DNA from: Bacteroidetes bacterium HGW-Bacteroidetes-2
GTDB taxonomy: Bacteria > Bacteroidota > Bacteroidia > Flavobacteriales > Flavobacteriaceae
Length of the DNA stretch: 33,373 bases
Direction of reading: 5' to 3'
NCBI GenBank assembly: GCA_002842575.1
Contig: PHDJ01000027.1
Span: forward strand, 1-33,373
Positions within the stretch are counted from its first letter, which is position 1; each line of letters begins with the position of its first letter. The position numbers were made by a program, and so were the translations under genes. Below the pieces are notes generated by a model. That model was not told the origin of the DNA. It made no database searches and saw nothing but the letters and a program-made list of their open reading frames with translations. Positions 25,610 to 33,373 of this stretch are shown here, in pieces.

Positions 25610-26686
25610 CTAGCCAATCAATCGTTTCTCAATATAATTAGAATTCATAACGCCCAACGCACCCATATAGCTCATTTTAAAAGTAATTATATCTCCCACT
25701 TTGTACTTCTTTTTAGCAGCACTCAAATCCAATACTAACATATCGGAACTAGCACCTATAAACCCAAGGTCTTTTTCTGTAGGAAATAAAAATTCCATTT
25801 TTGCAATATCCAGTAATCCTATATCTAAAATGGCTCTTTTTTGGGTTTTACCGTAGTCACTCTCTTCAATTTTCAGAGTTTGCCCTGAAGGATTTACGTC
25901 TAAAACGCCGTAAGGAGCCATGGGTTTTTTGGTAATTTCTATAATTTCTGCGTGCAATAAAAACACGTCATCACACATGCCGTCAATGGTTTTGTTTTCA
26001 AACAAATCAACACCAAAAAATAGCGATTCTCCTATTCTAAAATGATTAATTCCCTTAGGCACTTGTCCTTTCATTAAAAGAGGAATCATTACAGAGGAGC
26101 CTCCAGAAACACCTGCAATTTTTTTACCAAATTTAGCCTCAATCAATTGCTCATATAAACTTAATTGTATGAGTTTGTCTTTACTAGGCATTACACCGCT
26201 CAGGCAATTTAAGTTGGCACCTATACCCATTACTTCTATATTGGGAAGATTAAAAACTTTTTTATAAAAATCAATCAAATGTTCACCCATGATTCCCTCG
26301 CGTAAGTCTCCCAACTCAATCATAATAATTACACGATGTGTTTTATTTTGTTTGATAGCTTCTTCAGAGAGCCATTGAAGCGTTGTGAATTCAGTGTTAA
26401 AGCTTACATCGGCAAATTTTACAATATCTGAAATACTTTTTCTTGCAGGAGGCTTGATGTAAATAGTTTCTGCTAAAGGCTTTATAGATTTAATGGTTTT
26501 TAAATTTCCCAAACGAGCGTCACAAACCTGTTCGTTTCCTAGTGAAAGAAGATATTCTAAATATTTTTTGTTTCCACAAAGCATTTTTAAAACCGGTGCC
26601 CACTGGATATTATTTTGGTGAAACAATGCTTGCAGATACTCGTAATTTTGCTTTAAGGAAGATTTACTAAGGGTAATAAATGCCAT
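25610..26686 (-). CDS. alanine/ornithine racemase family PLP-dependent enzyme
   Basis: A 358-residue fold-type III PLP enzyme of the alanine/ornithine racemase family (Ala_racemase_N). The PLP lysine is likely K34 in WAPVLKMLCGN; other blocks are YIKPPARKS, IIMIELGDLREGI, GIGANLNCLSG, VSGGSSVMIP and NHFRIGESLFFG. It lacks the classic long Alr C-terminal domain with the second catalytic tyrosine, so it is probably not the main cell-wall alanine racemase. The substrate may be ornithine or another amino acid. It is the third gene of the rpsU-GNAT-racemase unit, 23 bases after the GNAT gene. Confidence 0.88.
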   Translation of the reverse strand: MAFITLSKSSLKQNYEYLQALFHQNNIQWAPVLKMLCGNKKYLEYLLSLGNEQVCDARLGNLKTIKSIKPLAETIYIKPPARKSISDIVKFADVSFNTEFTTLQWLSEEAIKQNKTHRVIIMIELGDLREGIMGEHLIDFYKKVFNLPNIEVMGIGANLNCLSGVMPSKDKLIQLSLYEQLIEAKFGKKIAGVSGGSSVMIPLLMKGQVPKGINHFRIGESLFFGVDLFENKTIDGMCDDVFLLHAEIIEITKKPMAPYGVLDVNPSGQTLKIEESDYGKTQKRAILDIGLLDIAKMEFLFPTEKDLGFIGASSDMLVLDLSAAKKKYKVGDIITFKMSYMGALGVMNSNYIEKRLIG

Positions 26687-26709
26687 CTGTTCTATTTTAG
26701 ATAAGAGGA

Positions 26710-27153
26710 TTATTTTTTTAAGCGCATCTCTAAATATCTATTCTCAAACCCTAAATTTTCGTATAGAAATTTAGCAGGGTTGTCTGGCTCAACGTGAAGC
26801 GCAATGCTGCCTTTAGATAGTTCAATGGCTTTTTGCATCAGCTGTTTGCCAATGCCTTTTCCGCGTGCATTTTTGTGTACCGCAATGTAAACAAGAATGT
26901 TTTCTGGAATATAATTTGACATTCCGGTTTGGTTTACTATGGTAATTCCTTGAAGTCCTTCTTGGTTTTTAATTAAAAGTGCAAAACCACCCAATGCCGT
27001 TTTAGGCTCTCCTAATGCGTATTGTAGACACTTTAATATGTGTGCTTTTGGGTCACCGTAAGCCCCTAGGTGGGTATGCAAAAAATCTATTATTTCTTTC
27101 TTTTGCCTATCATCAGGTTTTTCGTGGGAAGTAAAGATTGTAAAGTTGTTCAT
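26710..27153 (-). CDS. GNAT family N-acetyltransferase
   Basis: A 147-residue acetyltransferase of the GNAT fold. Motif A is present as YIAVHKNARGKGIGKQLMQKA (the acetyl-CoA loop R-G-K-G-I-G near residues 99-104), followed by IALHVEPDNPAKFLYENLGFE. The acceptor is unknown. It begins 8 bases after rpsU ends and precedes the racemase by 23 bases, so it is in the ribosomal-protein operon. A link to modification of an amino acid made by the racemase is possible but only a guess. Confidence 0.9.
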   Translation of the reverse strand: MNNFTIFTSHEKPDDRQKKEIIDFLHTHLGAYGDPKAHILKCLQYALGEPKTALGGFALLIKNQEGLQGITIVNQTGMSNYIPENILVYIAVHKNARGKGIGKQLMQKAIELSKGSIALHVEPDNPAKFLYENLGFENRYLEMRLKK

Positions 27154-27161
27154 GATTTCAT

Positions 27162-27356
27162 CTATTGGTCAGCTTCATCCCTTAAGTTTTGGACGTATGC
27201 TGCTTTACCTACTTCTTTTCTTCGTGCAACAGATTTTTTTGTAAACTGTTGATTTTCTCTTACTTTTTGAAGCACTTTTGTGTCACGGTATTTTCTTTTA
27301 AAGCGTTTTAAAGCGCGTTCAATATTTTCTCCGTCTTGTACTTTTACTATAAGCAT
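27162..27356 (-). CDS. rpsU: 30S ribosomal protein bS21
   Basis: A small basic protein of the 30S platform, 64 residues, normal for Bacteroidota (VQDGENIERALKRFKRKYRDTKVL, with KKSVARRKEVGKAAY at the C-terminus). In this phylum bS21 helps to hide the 3' end of 16S rRNA, which is why most mRNAs lack a Shine-Dalgarno sequence; published work in Flavobacterium reports that bS21 levels affect its own mRNA. Here the bases before the ATG (AATAATAAAACAAA) show no Shine-Dalgarno sequence, and the leader has a hairpin and a -7 box about 130 bases upstream. GNAT and racemase genes follow. Confidence 0.96.
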   Translation of the reverse strand: MLIVKVQDGENIERALKRFKRKYRDTKVLQKVRENQQFTKKSVARRKEVGKAAYVQNLRDEADQ

Positions 27357-27384
27357 TTTGTTTTATTATTTAATGATTTATTTT

Positions 27385-27403
27385 TTTCAGAACGTTTCTG
27401 AAA
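27385..27403 (-). promoter_or_regulatory. stem-loop in the rpsU leader
   Basis: TTTCAGAA (27385-27392) and TTCTGAAA (27396-27403) form an 8-bp stem with a 3-base loop, 28 bases before the rpsU ATG. Upstream in the same leader CCTTT can pair with AAAGG, and AGCC with GGCT, using shared Gs, so alternative folds are possible. Confidence 0.45.
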
Positions 27404-27486
27404 TGAAGACAGCCTTTGGCGAAATGAAAAAGGATTATTGGCTATCTCAGAGTATGAATTACGCTGAATACCAGTCGTGATTTGGG

Positions 27487-27494
27487 CAAAGATA
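27487..27494 (-). promoter_or_regulatory. -7 box of the rpsU operon
   Basis: The minus strand reads TATCTTTG then CCC, a typical strong -7 box for translation genes in this phylum. It would give an rpsU leader of about 125 bases. No TTG is at the usual -33 distance. Confidence 0.5.
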
Positions 27495-27729
27495 CTAAGA
27501 ATAAAGCAGAATAACGTGTGGATTCTTAGTTTTAGATTGTTTTTAGCATGAAAATAAATGTATGTCAGGTAAATTGTAAGCGTTTTAAAATTTTTTTTAT
27601 CCTTCATTTTCAAAAATAAACTAGTTCCAGAATTTCACGAATGACTTTTTAAAGAAAATGATTTTTTCCTTTTTAAAAAATGCGTTTAACTAAAATTCTT
27701 TTTCTTAATTTGCCAAAAAATAGGGAAAC
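27495..27729. other. AT-rich gap between rpsU promoter and folK hairpin
   Basis: No gene or strong signal is visible. TTAATTTG (27703-27710) is a near match to TAnnTTTG on the plus strand and could serve folK. Longer open frames here are chance frames across the leader. Confidence 0.45.
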
Positions 27730-27762
27730 AACCCTTTCAGAATTTCAAGTTCTGAAAGGGTT
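27730..27762 (+). promoter_or_regulatory. perfect hairpin just before folK
   Basis: AACCCTTTCAGAA (27730-27742) pairs perfectly with TTCTGAAAGGGTT (27750-27762) around TTTCAAG. It ends 11 bases before the folK ATG, with only TTCATTTT between, so it could end an upstream transcript or affect translation. It may also be a dispersed extragenic repeat. Confidence 0.6.
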
Positions 27763-27773
27763 CATTTTGAACC

Positions 27774-28904
27774 ATGAATACTTTGCACGAAACGTACATA
27801 GCCTTAGGTAGTAATCTGGGAGATAAATTTTTGAATTTGCAGCTTGCCGTACGAGCCATTTTTGAAGATATTGGTTCTGTGTCTAAAATTTCTCCGGTGT
27901 ATGAAACAGCTTCTTGGGGCTTTGAATCAGAAAATTTTTTAAACGCAGTCCTTTTGGTAAAAACATCCTTTACACCACAAGAGGTTTTAAAGGCTTTGCT
28001 AGAGATTGAAAAAAAAATAGGAAGAACCCGTACTTCTGAAGTTGGATATCAACCCAGAATTATCGATTTAGATATACTATTCTATGACGAGCAAATTATA
28101 GATTCTCAAACCCTTCAAATTCCACATCCTCAACTACAAAACAGACGATTTGTATTACAACCTTTGACGGATATTGCTCCAAATGTTTTTCATGCAAAAT
28201 TAAAGAAAACGTCAGAAATACTTTTACAACAATGTAGCGATATAATTCCAGCTGAAAAACTACCCCGTTGGTTAAAAAACCCGCTTTCAGAATATAACTT
28301 GGCTGCTTTTAACTTTATTGCTATTGAAGGCAATATTGGCGCTGGAAAAACAACATTAGCCTCAAAAATAGCTGCCGATTTTAATGCAAAATTAGTGTTA
28401 GAACGCTTTGCAGACAACCCTTTTTTACCAAAATTTTATGAGGATAAAAGTAGGTTTGCTTTTCCATTAGAAATGTCTTTTCTTGCGGATCGTTACCAGC
28501 AAGTGCATGATGATTTAGGGCAATTAGATTTGTTTAAGGATTTTATTGTTGCAGATTATGATATCTATAAATCATTGATTTTTTCAAAAGTAACTTTGCA
28601 GGAGGAAGAATACAAACTTTACCGAAGGCTTTTTGAGTTGATGTACAAAGACACAAAACGTCCAGAACTTTACATTTTCTTATTCCAAAGCACAGAAAAA
28701 TTGCTTGAAAACATCAAAAAAAGAGGAAGAATTTATGAGCAATCTATTTCTGCCCAATATTTAGAATCAATTCAAAAAGCCTATCTAGATTTTATAAAGA
28801 CAAATTCTAAAAATAAAATAAAAATAATCGATATCACCAATAAGGACTTTTTAGAAAACAGAAAAGAGTATCTAGAAATTTTAAGGCAAATAAGTCAGAA
28901 TTAG
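27774..28904 (+). CDS. folK: bifunctional FolK - deoxynucleoside kinase fusion
   Basis: A 376-residue two-domain protein. Residues 1-150 are 6-hydroxymethyl-7,8-dihydropterin pyrophosphokinase (folate synthesis): IALGSNLGDK, PVYETASWGF, FLNAVLLV, LLEIEKKIGRTR, PRIIDLDILFYD, IPHPQLQNRRFVLQPL. From about 180 follows a deoxynucleoside kinase with P-loop EGNIGAGKTTLA and a typical LERFADNPFL block, then SFLADRYQQ, DRS-like and RGR-containing lid (KKRGRIYEQ). The linker is about 25 residues. This fusion is a known Bacteroidota arrangement, tying folate synthesis to dNTP salvage. Nothing is missing from either active site. It is preceded by a hairpin and convergent with the methyltransferase gene. 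Confidence 0.94.
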   Translation: MNTLHETYIALGSNLGDKFLNLQLAVRAIFEDIGSVSKISPVYETASWGFESENFLNAVLLVKTSFTPQEVLKALLEIEKKIGRTRTSEVGYQPRIIDLDILFYDEQIIDSQTLQIPHPQLQNRRFVLQPLTDIAPNVFHAKLKKTSEILLQQCSDIIPAEKLPRWLKNPLSEYNLAAFNFIAIEGNIGAGKTTLASKIAADFNAKLVLERFADNPFLPKFYEDKSRFAFPLEMSFLADRYQQVHDDLGQLDLFKDFIVADYDIYKSLIFSKVTLQEEEYKLYRRLFELMYKDTKRPELYIFLFQSTEKLLENIKKRGRIYEQSISAQYLESIQKAYLDFIKTNSKNKIKIIDITNKDFLENRKEYLEILRQISQN

Positions 28905-28930
28905 CAATTAGGCTCTTATGGATGTTGGAT

Positions 28931-29464
28931 TTATTTCATTTTGCAAAACAAATCCCAAACCACAACGCCGGCACTCACGGCAATATTTAATGAATGTTTA
29001 GTGCCAAATTGAGGAATTTCAATTACAGCATTTGAGGCATCCACTACTTTTTGAGAAACACCTTTTACCTCGTTGCCAAAAACCAGGGCATATTTTTGTC
29101 CTTTTTTTGGTTGAAAGGCTTCAAGCATTAAGGAATGTTCCGCCTGTTCAATAGCTAAAATTTGTACGTTTTCTTTCTTAAGCCTTTCTACAAGTGGCAG
29201 AGTATCTTCGGCATATTCCCAACATACGGTATCTGTTGCGCCTAGTGCGGTTTTGTTGATGTCTTTGTGTGGAGGTGTTGCGGTAATGCCACACAAATAA
29301 ATTTTTTCTATTAAAAAAGCATCGGCAGTTCGAAATACTGAGCCTATATTGTTCAAACTTCGTATGTTATCTAGTATGATAATTAGCGAAGTTTTTTTGG
29401 CTTCCAGAAATTCTTTTTCGTCAAGGCGAATTAACTCGCTATTTTTTAATTTTCGGTGGTTCAT
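28931..29464 (-). CDS. SpoU/TrmH family RNA 2'-O-methyltransferase
   Basis: A 177-residue SPOUT-fold methyltransferase of the SpoU/TrmH class. The three family motifs are present: NIRSLNNIGSVFRTADAF (motif 1), LVFGNEVKGVSQ (motif 2) and the knot motif IPQFGTKHSLNIAVSAGVVVW (motif 3). It lacks the extra N-terminal substrate-binding domain of RlmB, so tRNA is the more likely target, but the modified position cannot be told. A TACTTTTG box (29470-29477) ends 6 bases before the start, pointing to a leaderless transcript. Confidence 0.9.
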   Translation of the reverse strand: MNHRKLKNSELIRLDEKEFLEAKKTSLIIILDNIRSLNNIGSVFRTADAFLIEKIYLCGITATPPHKDINKTALGATDTVCWEYAEDTLPLVERLKKENVQILAIEQAEHSLMLEAFQPKKGQKYALVFGNEVKGVSQKVVDASNAVIEIPQFGTKHSLNIAVSAGVVVWDLFCKMK

Positions 29465-29469
29465 TATCG

Positions 29470-29497
29470 CAAAAGTAAACTTTTATTAGTTACCCAA
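29470..29497 (-). promoter_or_regulatory. promoter for the TrmH-like gene
   Basis: TTG (complement 29495-29497), a 17-base spacer and TACTTTTG (complement 29470-29477) fit the consensus, with the -7 box almost touching the start codon. Confidence 0.5.
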
Positions 29498-29515
29498 AAA
29501 TCTTTGAGGATATGG

Positions 29516-30256
29516 TTACTTTTCATCTGATTTTAATTTATGATACTCTTGGGCTCTACTCTTTAAAAACTGAACAATACTTATTTTGTCTTTTTTAATT
29601 ATATCTAAGTAGCTTGGGTGTGCTTCACAAAAGAAAAGAAAATCATAAACAAAATCTGCTTCTATATTCAGTTCTTGAGTAAACTTACTTTCGTTAAAAG
29701 TTTCTAAAAGGCGTTCAATTCTACTTTTATCTTTATCTAATTCAATGTGCATTTTTAACATTTTTGTTCTTCCTGTTATGGCATTAATAATAGGGTCAAA
29801 TGGAACAGTTCCGCCGCCAGTAGTGGCAGTATATAATCTTCTTTCTGATTGTGTTAAGGGAATGATTTCTTTATCTATTATTCCTAATGAAAGTGCGCTA
29901 ATTTGAGGTGCAGTTTTAATGGATTTTGCATCCTTTTCAAGATTTCCGGTAAGACTATGTCTTTTAATTAAAATTGCATCCAGCTCATTCGTAGTACTTT
30001 TTAATGCTACTTTAATTTTTTTAGACACATAATGTTCTAATGTAATCACCACGGTAATTTTTTGAAATTGAAGAGCAGACACAAATAAAGTATCGCTTAA
30101 AGAAACCGCTAAAGTAAATTTACCCTCTTTATTTGTTAAGGTTCCTTTGGAAGTAGAAAGATTAAAAACCTGAACACTTTCAACATCCTCACCAGGGTCA
30201 GAAAATACCTCACCCTCCACTAAAAACTGTTGCGCTGTTGCAGAAGCTGCAAGCAT
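29516..30256 (-). CDS. carboxypeptidase-like regulatory domain protein with unclear start
   Basis: At least 246 residues. The N-terminus contains a CarboxypepD_reg-like unit (about 10-75: FLVEGEVFSDPGEDVESVQVF, then SKGTLTNKEGKFTLAV) and a family-like C-terminal half (residues 95-246) seen in uncharacterised flavobacterial proteins. From the first ATG (30256) only a partial signal peptide remains (MLAASATAQQ). The in-frame sequence upstream, from ATA 30292 (IPKNYFLIFCFL), would complete a good signal peptide, but there is no ATG, GTG or TTG before the stop codons further upstream. The protein may start at a rare codon (ATA or ATT), or the start may be mutated. Secreted to the periplasm or outer membrane if the signal is intact. 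Confidence 0.7.
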   Translation of the reverse strand: MLAASATAQQFLVEGEVFSDPGEDVESVQVFNLSTSKGTLTNKEGKFTLAVSLSDTLFVSALQFQKITVVITLEHYVSKKIKVALKSTTNELDAILIKRHSLTGNLEKDAKSIKTAPQISALSLGIIDKEIIPLTQSERRLYTATTGGGTVPFDPIINAITGRTKMLKMHIELDKDKSRIERLLETFNESKFTQELNIEADFVYDFLFFCEAHPSYLDIIKKDKISIVQFLKSRAQEYHKLKSDEK

Positions 30257-30551
30257 AAGAAAGCAAAATATTAAAAAATAATTTTTTGGTATGATAATAA
30301 AGATTTATTAGTCAATATCAAAATAACTTAATAATTTATCATGAATGTATTAATAAAATCACAAAATGCTTAAAATTTAGATTTGTCTAAAGTACGGTTA
30401 CTAAAACTTCCTAATTACTTAAAAAAAATAGTAGATACAAAGCATTGTGTACTTTGGAAAAGTGTTGATAAAATATCTATAAAATACAGCATGCTGTTTT
30501 AAAAACGAAAGAAGAATTACTACCTTAGCTAATTACAGAAACACCTACATA
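30257..30551. other. gap upstream of mutS
   Basis: About 295 bases of AT-rich DNA. Two possible -7 boxes point towards mutS: TAGATTTG (30378-30385, inside a small palindrome TTTAGA/TCTAAA) and TACCTTAG (30521-30528, one base off consensus, 23 bases before the start). Neither has a good -33 match. No gene is visible. Confidence 0.4.
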
Positions 30552-33167
30552 ATGGCAAAAAAAGAAACTCCATTAATGAAACAATACAACACCATCAAGG
30601 CGAAATATCCCGATGCATTGTTGTTGTTTCGCGTTGGCGATTTTTATGAAACTTTTGGTGAAGATGCCGTTCGGGCAGCGCGAATTTTAAACATTACATT
30701 AACCTCCAGAAATAACGGTGGGGATCAAACAGAATTGGCTGGTTTTCCGCACCATTCTGTAAATACCTATTTACCTAAGTTAGTAAAAGCAGGTTGCCGC
30801 GTAGCGATTTGTGACCAGCTGGAAGATCCAAAACTTACTAAAACCATCGTAAAACGTGGTGTTACTGAATTAATAACTCCAGGAGTAGCCTTCAGCGATG
30901 ATATTTTAACCTCTAAAAGCAATAATTTTTTAGCAGCATTGCATTTTGGAAATCAGGAAATAGGAGTTTCTTTTTTAGATATTTCTACCGGTGAATACTT
31001 GACCTCTGAAGGAAATAAAGAATACATCGATAAATTACTTCAAAACTTTAATCCGAGTGAAATTTTAATTCAAAAGCAAAAAAAGAAAGATTTTTTTGCG
31101 GCATTTGGCGATGATTTTCATTTGTTTTATTTAGAAGATTGGGTTTTTCAAGAAGATTATGCTTTGGAAACCCTGAACGACCATTTTAAAACGAAATCGC
31201 TAAAAGGATTTGGTGTAGATCATTTGCACGAAGGAATCATTGCTTCTGGCGTTGTTTTACATTATTTAAGTGAAACACAACATAACAAATTAGAACACAT
31301 AAACCGTCTTGCACGCATTGCTGAAGATGCTTATGTGTGGATGGATCGGTTTACCATTCGCAATTTGGAGCTATACCATTCTTATGCCCAAAATGCAGTT
31401 ACTCTTTTACAAGTTATTGATAAAACAATCTCGCCTATGGGAGGAAGAATGTTGAAGCGTTGGTTAGCTCTTCCGTTAAAAAATAGCGATAAAATTGTAG
31501 AACGGCATGAGGTAGTTAGTTATTTACTAGAAACTCCTGTTTTCCTTCAAAAAATACAACATCAAATTAAACACATAGGCGATTTAGAGCGTTTAGTTTC
31601 AAAAGTCGCTACCGGAAAAGTGAATCCCAGAGAGGTGGTTCAGTTGAAAAATTCATTAGAAGCTATAGTACCAGTGAAAGCTTTGGCACTTGCTTCTGAA
31701 AATGACTCTTTAAAAGCCTTAGGCGAAAAGTTAAACCACTGCGAGATACTTCGGAATAAAATAAAAGAGACATTAAATGAAGAAGCGCCAGTAAATATAT
31801 TAAAAGGAAAGGCTATTGCCGTTGGTTTTTCGGAAACTTTAGATGAATTACGAGCCATTTCCAAAGGAGGAAAATCCTATCTTGACGAAATAGTATCCCG
31901 CGAAAGCAAACGTACAGGCATTACTTCCCTAAAAATTGATTCGAATAATGTTTTTGGGTATTATATTGAAGTTAGAAATACTCATAAAGACAAGGTGCCA
32001 GAGGAATGGATTCGGAAACAAACTTTGGTAAATGCAGAGCGCTATATCACTGAAGAACTAAAAGAATACGAAAATAAAATTCTAGGGGCTGAGGAGAAAA
32101 TTTCTACCTTAGAACAAGAATATTTTGCTAAACTAGTTGTTTGGATAACCGATTATATTGAGCAAGTACAACAAAATGGAGCGCTCATAGCACAGTTAGA
32201 TTGCCTGAGTTCGTTTGCACAGCAGGCTAAAGAAAATAGCTATACTAGGCCATTATTAGACGATAGTTTAGAAATTGATATCAAAGAAGGTCGGCATCCA
32301 GTGATTGAAAAACAATTACCACCCGGCGAGCCTTACGTAGCTAATGATGTTTTTTTAGATAATGAAGAGCAGCAAATTATTATGATTACGGGCCCCAATA
32401 TGAGCGGTAAGTCGGCTATTTTGCGGCAAACGGCATTGATTGTTCTTTTGGCACAAATAGGGAGTTTTGTACCTGCAAAAGCAGTGCGCATGGGTTGTGT
32501 GGATAAAATCTTTACTAGAGTAGGAGCGAGTGATAATATTTCCATGGGCGAATCTACTTTTATGGTGGAGATGAATGAAACAGCAAGCATACTAAATAAT
32601 ATTTCGGAGCGTAGTTTGGTGCTTCTTGATGAAATAGGACGAGGTACAAGTACTTATGATGGAATATCAATTGCTTGGGCAATAAGTGAATTTTTGCACG
32701 AACACCCATCCAGACCAAAAACTTTATTTGCTACCCATTATCACGAGTTAAATGAAATGGCAGAAACCTTTTTACGTATAAAAAACTACAATGTTTCGGT
32801 TAAAGAGTTAAAAGACAATGTTTTGTTTCTAAGAAAGCTTACTCCAGGCGGTTCTGCACACAGTTTTGGTATTCATGTGGCAAAAATGGCGGGAATGCCG
32901 CAACAAGTTTTGCGTCGTGCGAATAAAATTTTAGAAAAATTAGAAAAATCACATTCTTCAGAAGCATTAACCCATAAGATGAAAGCACTTTCTAAGGAAG
33001 AAATGCAACTTAGTTTTTTTAATTTAGACGACCCTTTACTGGAAGAAATAAGGGAGGAAATACTTGATATAGATATAGATACAATCACACCGGTAGAAGC
33101 ATTGATGAAATTGAATGAGATAAAGCGCATGTTAATTCGCAAGGATAGTATGCGTTTAAAGAAATAG
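30552..33167 (+). CDS. mutS: DNA mismatch repair protein MutS
   Basis: Recognises mismatches and starts mismatch repair. At 871 residues it has the normal MutS length. The mismatch-binding Phe-X-Glu is F31YE in the [10 protein letters not shown] block; the ATPase has Walker A GPNMSGKS at 614-621, Walker B LLDEIGRG with D693 and E694, and the following [11 protein letters not shown] and ATHYHELNE blocks. The middle lever and clamp regions are full length and no disruption is seen. It has no neighbouring mutL here and is followed by a tRNA promoter. With intact MutS, mutation by slippage in the poly-C tract would be limited unless long tracts escape repair. Confidence 0.98.
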   Translation: MAKKETPLMKQYNTIKAKYPDALLLFRVGDFYETFGEDAVRAARILNITLTSRNNGGDQTELAGFPHHSVNTYLPKLVKAGCRVAICDQLEDPKLTKTIVKRGVTELITPGVAFSDDILTSKSNNFLAALHFGNQEIGVSFLDISTGEYLTSEGNKEYIDKLLQNFNPSEILIQKQKKKDFFAAFGDDFHLFYLEDWVFQEDYALETLNDHFKTKSLKGFGVDHLHEGIIASGVVLHYLSETQHNKLEHINRLARIAEDAYVWMDRFTIRNLELYHSYAQNAVTLLQVIDKTISPMGGRMLKRWLALPLKNSDKIVERHEVVSYLLETPVFLQKIQHQIKHIGDLERLVSKVATGKVNPREVVQLKNSLEAIVPVKALALASENDSLKALGEKLNHCEILRNKIKETLNEEAPVNILKGKAIAVGFSETLDELRAISKGGKSYLDEIVSRESKRTGITSLKIDSNNVFGYYIEVRNTHKDKVPEEWIRKQTLVNAERYITEELKEYENKILGAEEKISTLEQEYFAKLVVWITDYIEQVQQNGALIAQLDCLSSFAQQAKENSYTRPLLDDSLEIDIKEGRHPVIEKQLPPGEPYVANDVFLDNEEQQIIMITGPNMSGKSAILRQTALIVLLAQIGSFVPAKAVRMGCVDKIFTRVGASDNISMGESTFMVEMNETASILNNISERSLVLLDEIGRGTSTYDGISIAWAISEFLHEHPSRPKTLFATHYHELNEMAETFLRIKNYNVSVKELKDNVLFLRKLTPGGSAHSFGIHVAKMAGMPQQVLRRANKILEKLEKSHSSEALTHKMKALSKEEMQLSFFNLDDPLLEEIREEILDIDIDTITPVEALMKLNEIKRMLIRKDSMRLKK

Positions 33168-33201
33168 CGTATTTATAAATTTACTTTTTTACGAAAACAC
33201 T

Positions 33202-33230
33202 TTGGTATTGTTTAAAAAGTTATAAATTTG
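33202..33230 (+). promoter_or_regulatory. promoter for tRNA
   Basis: TTG (33202-33204), an 18-base spacer and TAAATTTG (33223-33230) followed by CAACC match the consensus. It points at the tRNA-like sequence about 55 bases downstream. Confidence 0.6.
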
Positions 33231-33274
33231 CAACCGCTATGAAGTTGAAAGGTTTCGTAGCAAAGTTCCTTATT

Positions 33275-33373
33275 ATAATGTAATGCGAAAATAGCTCAGT
33301 TGGTAGAGCGCCATCCCGCCTTCGGCGGATGGAGTTGCGAGTTCTTTAAAAAATAATGTAATGCGAAAATAGC
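33275..33373 (+). repeat. 21-base direct repeat bracketing the tRNA remnant
   Basis: ATAATGTAATGCGAAAATAGC occurs at 33275-33295 and again at 33353-33373, a period of 78 bases. The second copy is cut by the window edge. It holds the 5' end of the tRNA-like gene with its upstream flank, so a second gene copy probably begins at 33363. Confidence 0.8.
33285..33352 (+). pseudogene. truncated tRNA-like gene (tRNA-Gly-like 5' half)
   Basis: GCGAAAATAGCTC-AGTTGGTA-GAGC gives a normal acceptor 5' strand and D-arm. The anticodon stem is present (CCATC with GATGG), but the loop is 12 bases (CCGCCTTCGGCG) instead of 7 and folds into its own small hairpin. After GCGAGTTC the T-arm breaks into TTTAAAAAATAATG, with no complement of the T stem and no acceptor 3' strand. 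It cannot form a mature tRNA as read. The 5' end resembles flavobacterial tRNA-Gly, but an anticodon cannot be assigned. It may be a duplication scar or an assembly error at a repeat. Confidence 0.6.

Noticed and set aside
27347-27613. 88-codon minus-strand frame over the rpsU start and leader
   Set aside because: It overlaps rpsU in another frame and covers the predicted leader and promoter; no domain is visible.
1-33373. CRISPR array or prophage
   Set aside because: No regularly spaced repeats, integrase, capsid or terminase genes were seen; the holin-like gene is a common chromosomal family.

Overview
The window looks like a chromosomal piece of a marine-type Flavobacteriaceae (Bacteroidota). 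It is AT-rich, carries type IX secretion (T9SS) features (a PorP/SprF-family protein, T9SS C-terminal sorting domains), DUF6089, a FolK-deoxynucleoside kinase fusion, and several promoters that fit the Bacteroidota pattern TTG-N17..20-TAnnTTTG. Shine-Dalgarno sequences are essentially absent. No plasmid, phage or CRISPR signature is visible. The window starts inside a gene and ends inside a repeated tRNA sequence.

Layout. 1-1132 (+): the end of a beta-barrel-like protein and a PorP/SprF protein. 1195-9413 (-): a cell-envelope cluster, read right to left: CBS protein, nadK, DUF6089 barrel, uppS, bamA, two ompH/skp-type chaperones, a terminator, then murI. Undecaprenyl carrier synthesis, outer-membrane protein assembly and D-glutamate supply sit together, and a good promoter precedes the DUF6089 gene. 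9498-14950 (+): pdxJ, a YbfF-like esterase, a frameshifted small membrane protein (phage-holin-4_2 type), then the protein quality-control set tig, clpP, clpX. 14994-22154: the most accessory-looking part, with a MuiA-like DUF4139 protein carrying an inserted carboxypeptidase-regulatory/TonB-plug-like segment, a convergent Fic AMPylase-type gene with an apparent operator, a 0.7 kb gap holding a ~207 bp palindromic element, and a two-gene unit for a secreted S8 protease and a small T9SS cargo protein. The protease reading frame runs through a 13-C homopolymer. 22362-30256: a small lipoprotein, a GH3-type enzyme, DUF2797, DUF2809, an rpsU-GNAT-racemase operon (-), folK-dNK (+), an rRNA/tRNA 2'-O-methyltransferase-like gene and a carboxypeptidase-like-domain gene lacking a normal start. 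30552-33167 (+): mutS. 33202-33373: a promoter and a broken tRNA gene followed by the start of a second copy.

Most genes are housekeeping. The best candidates for something unusual are the poly-C tract at the 5' end of the secreted protease gene (predicted on/off switch), the fic operator that encloses its own -7 box, the large palindromic element, the damaged tRNA repeat, and the rpsU leader. All functional statements are from reading motifs by eye; no database search was run.
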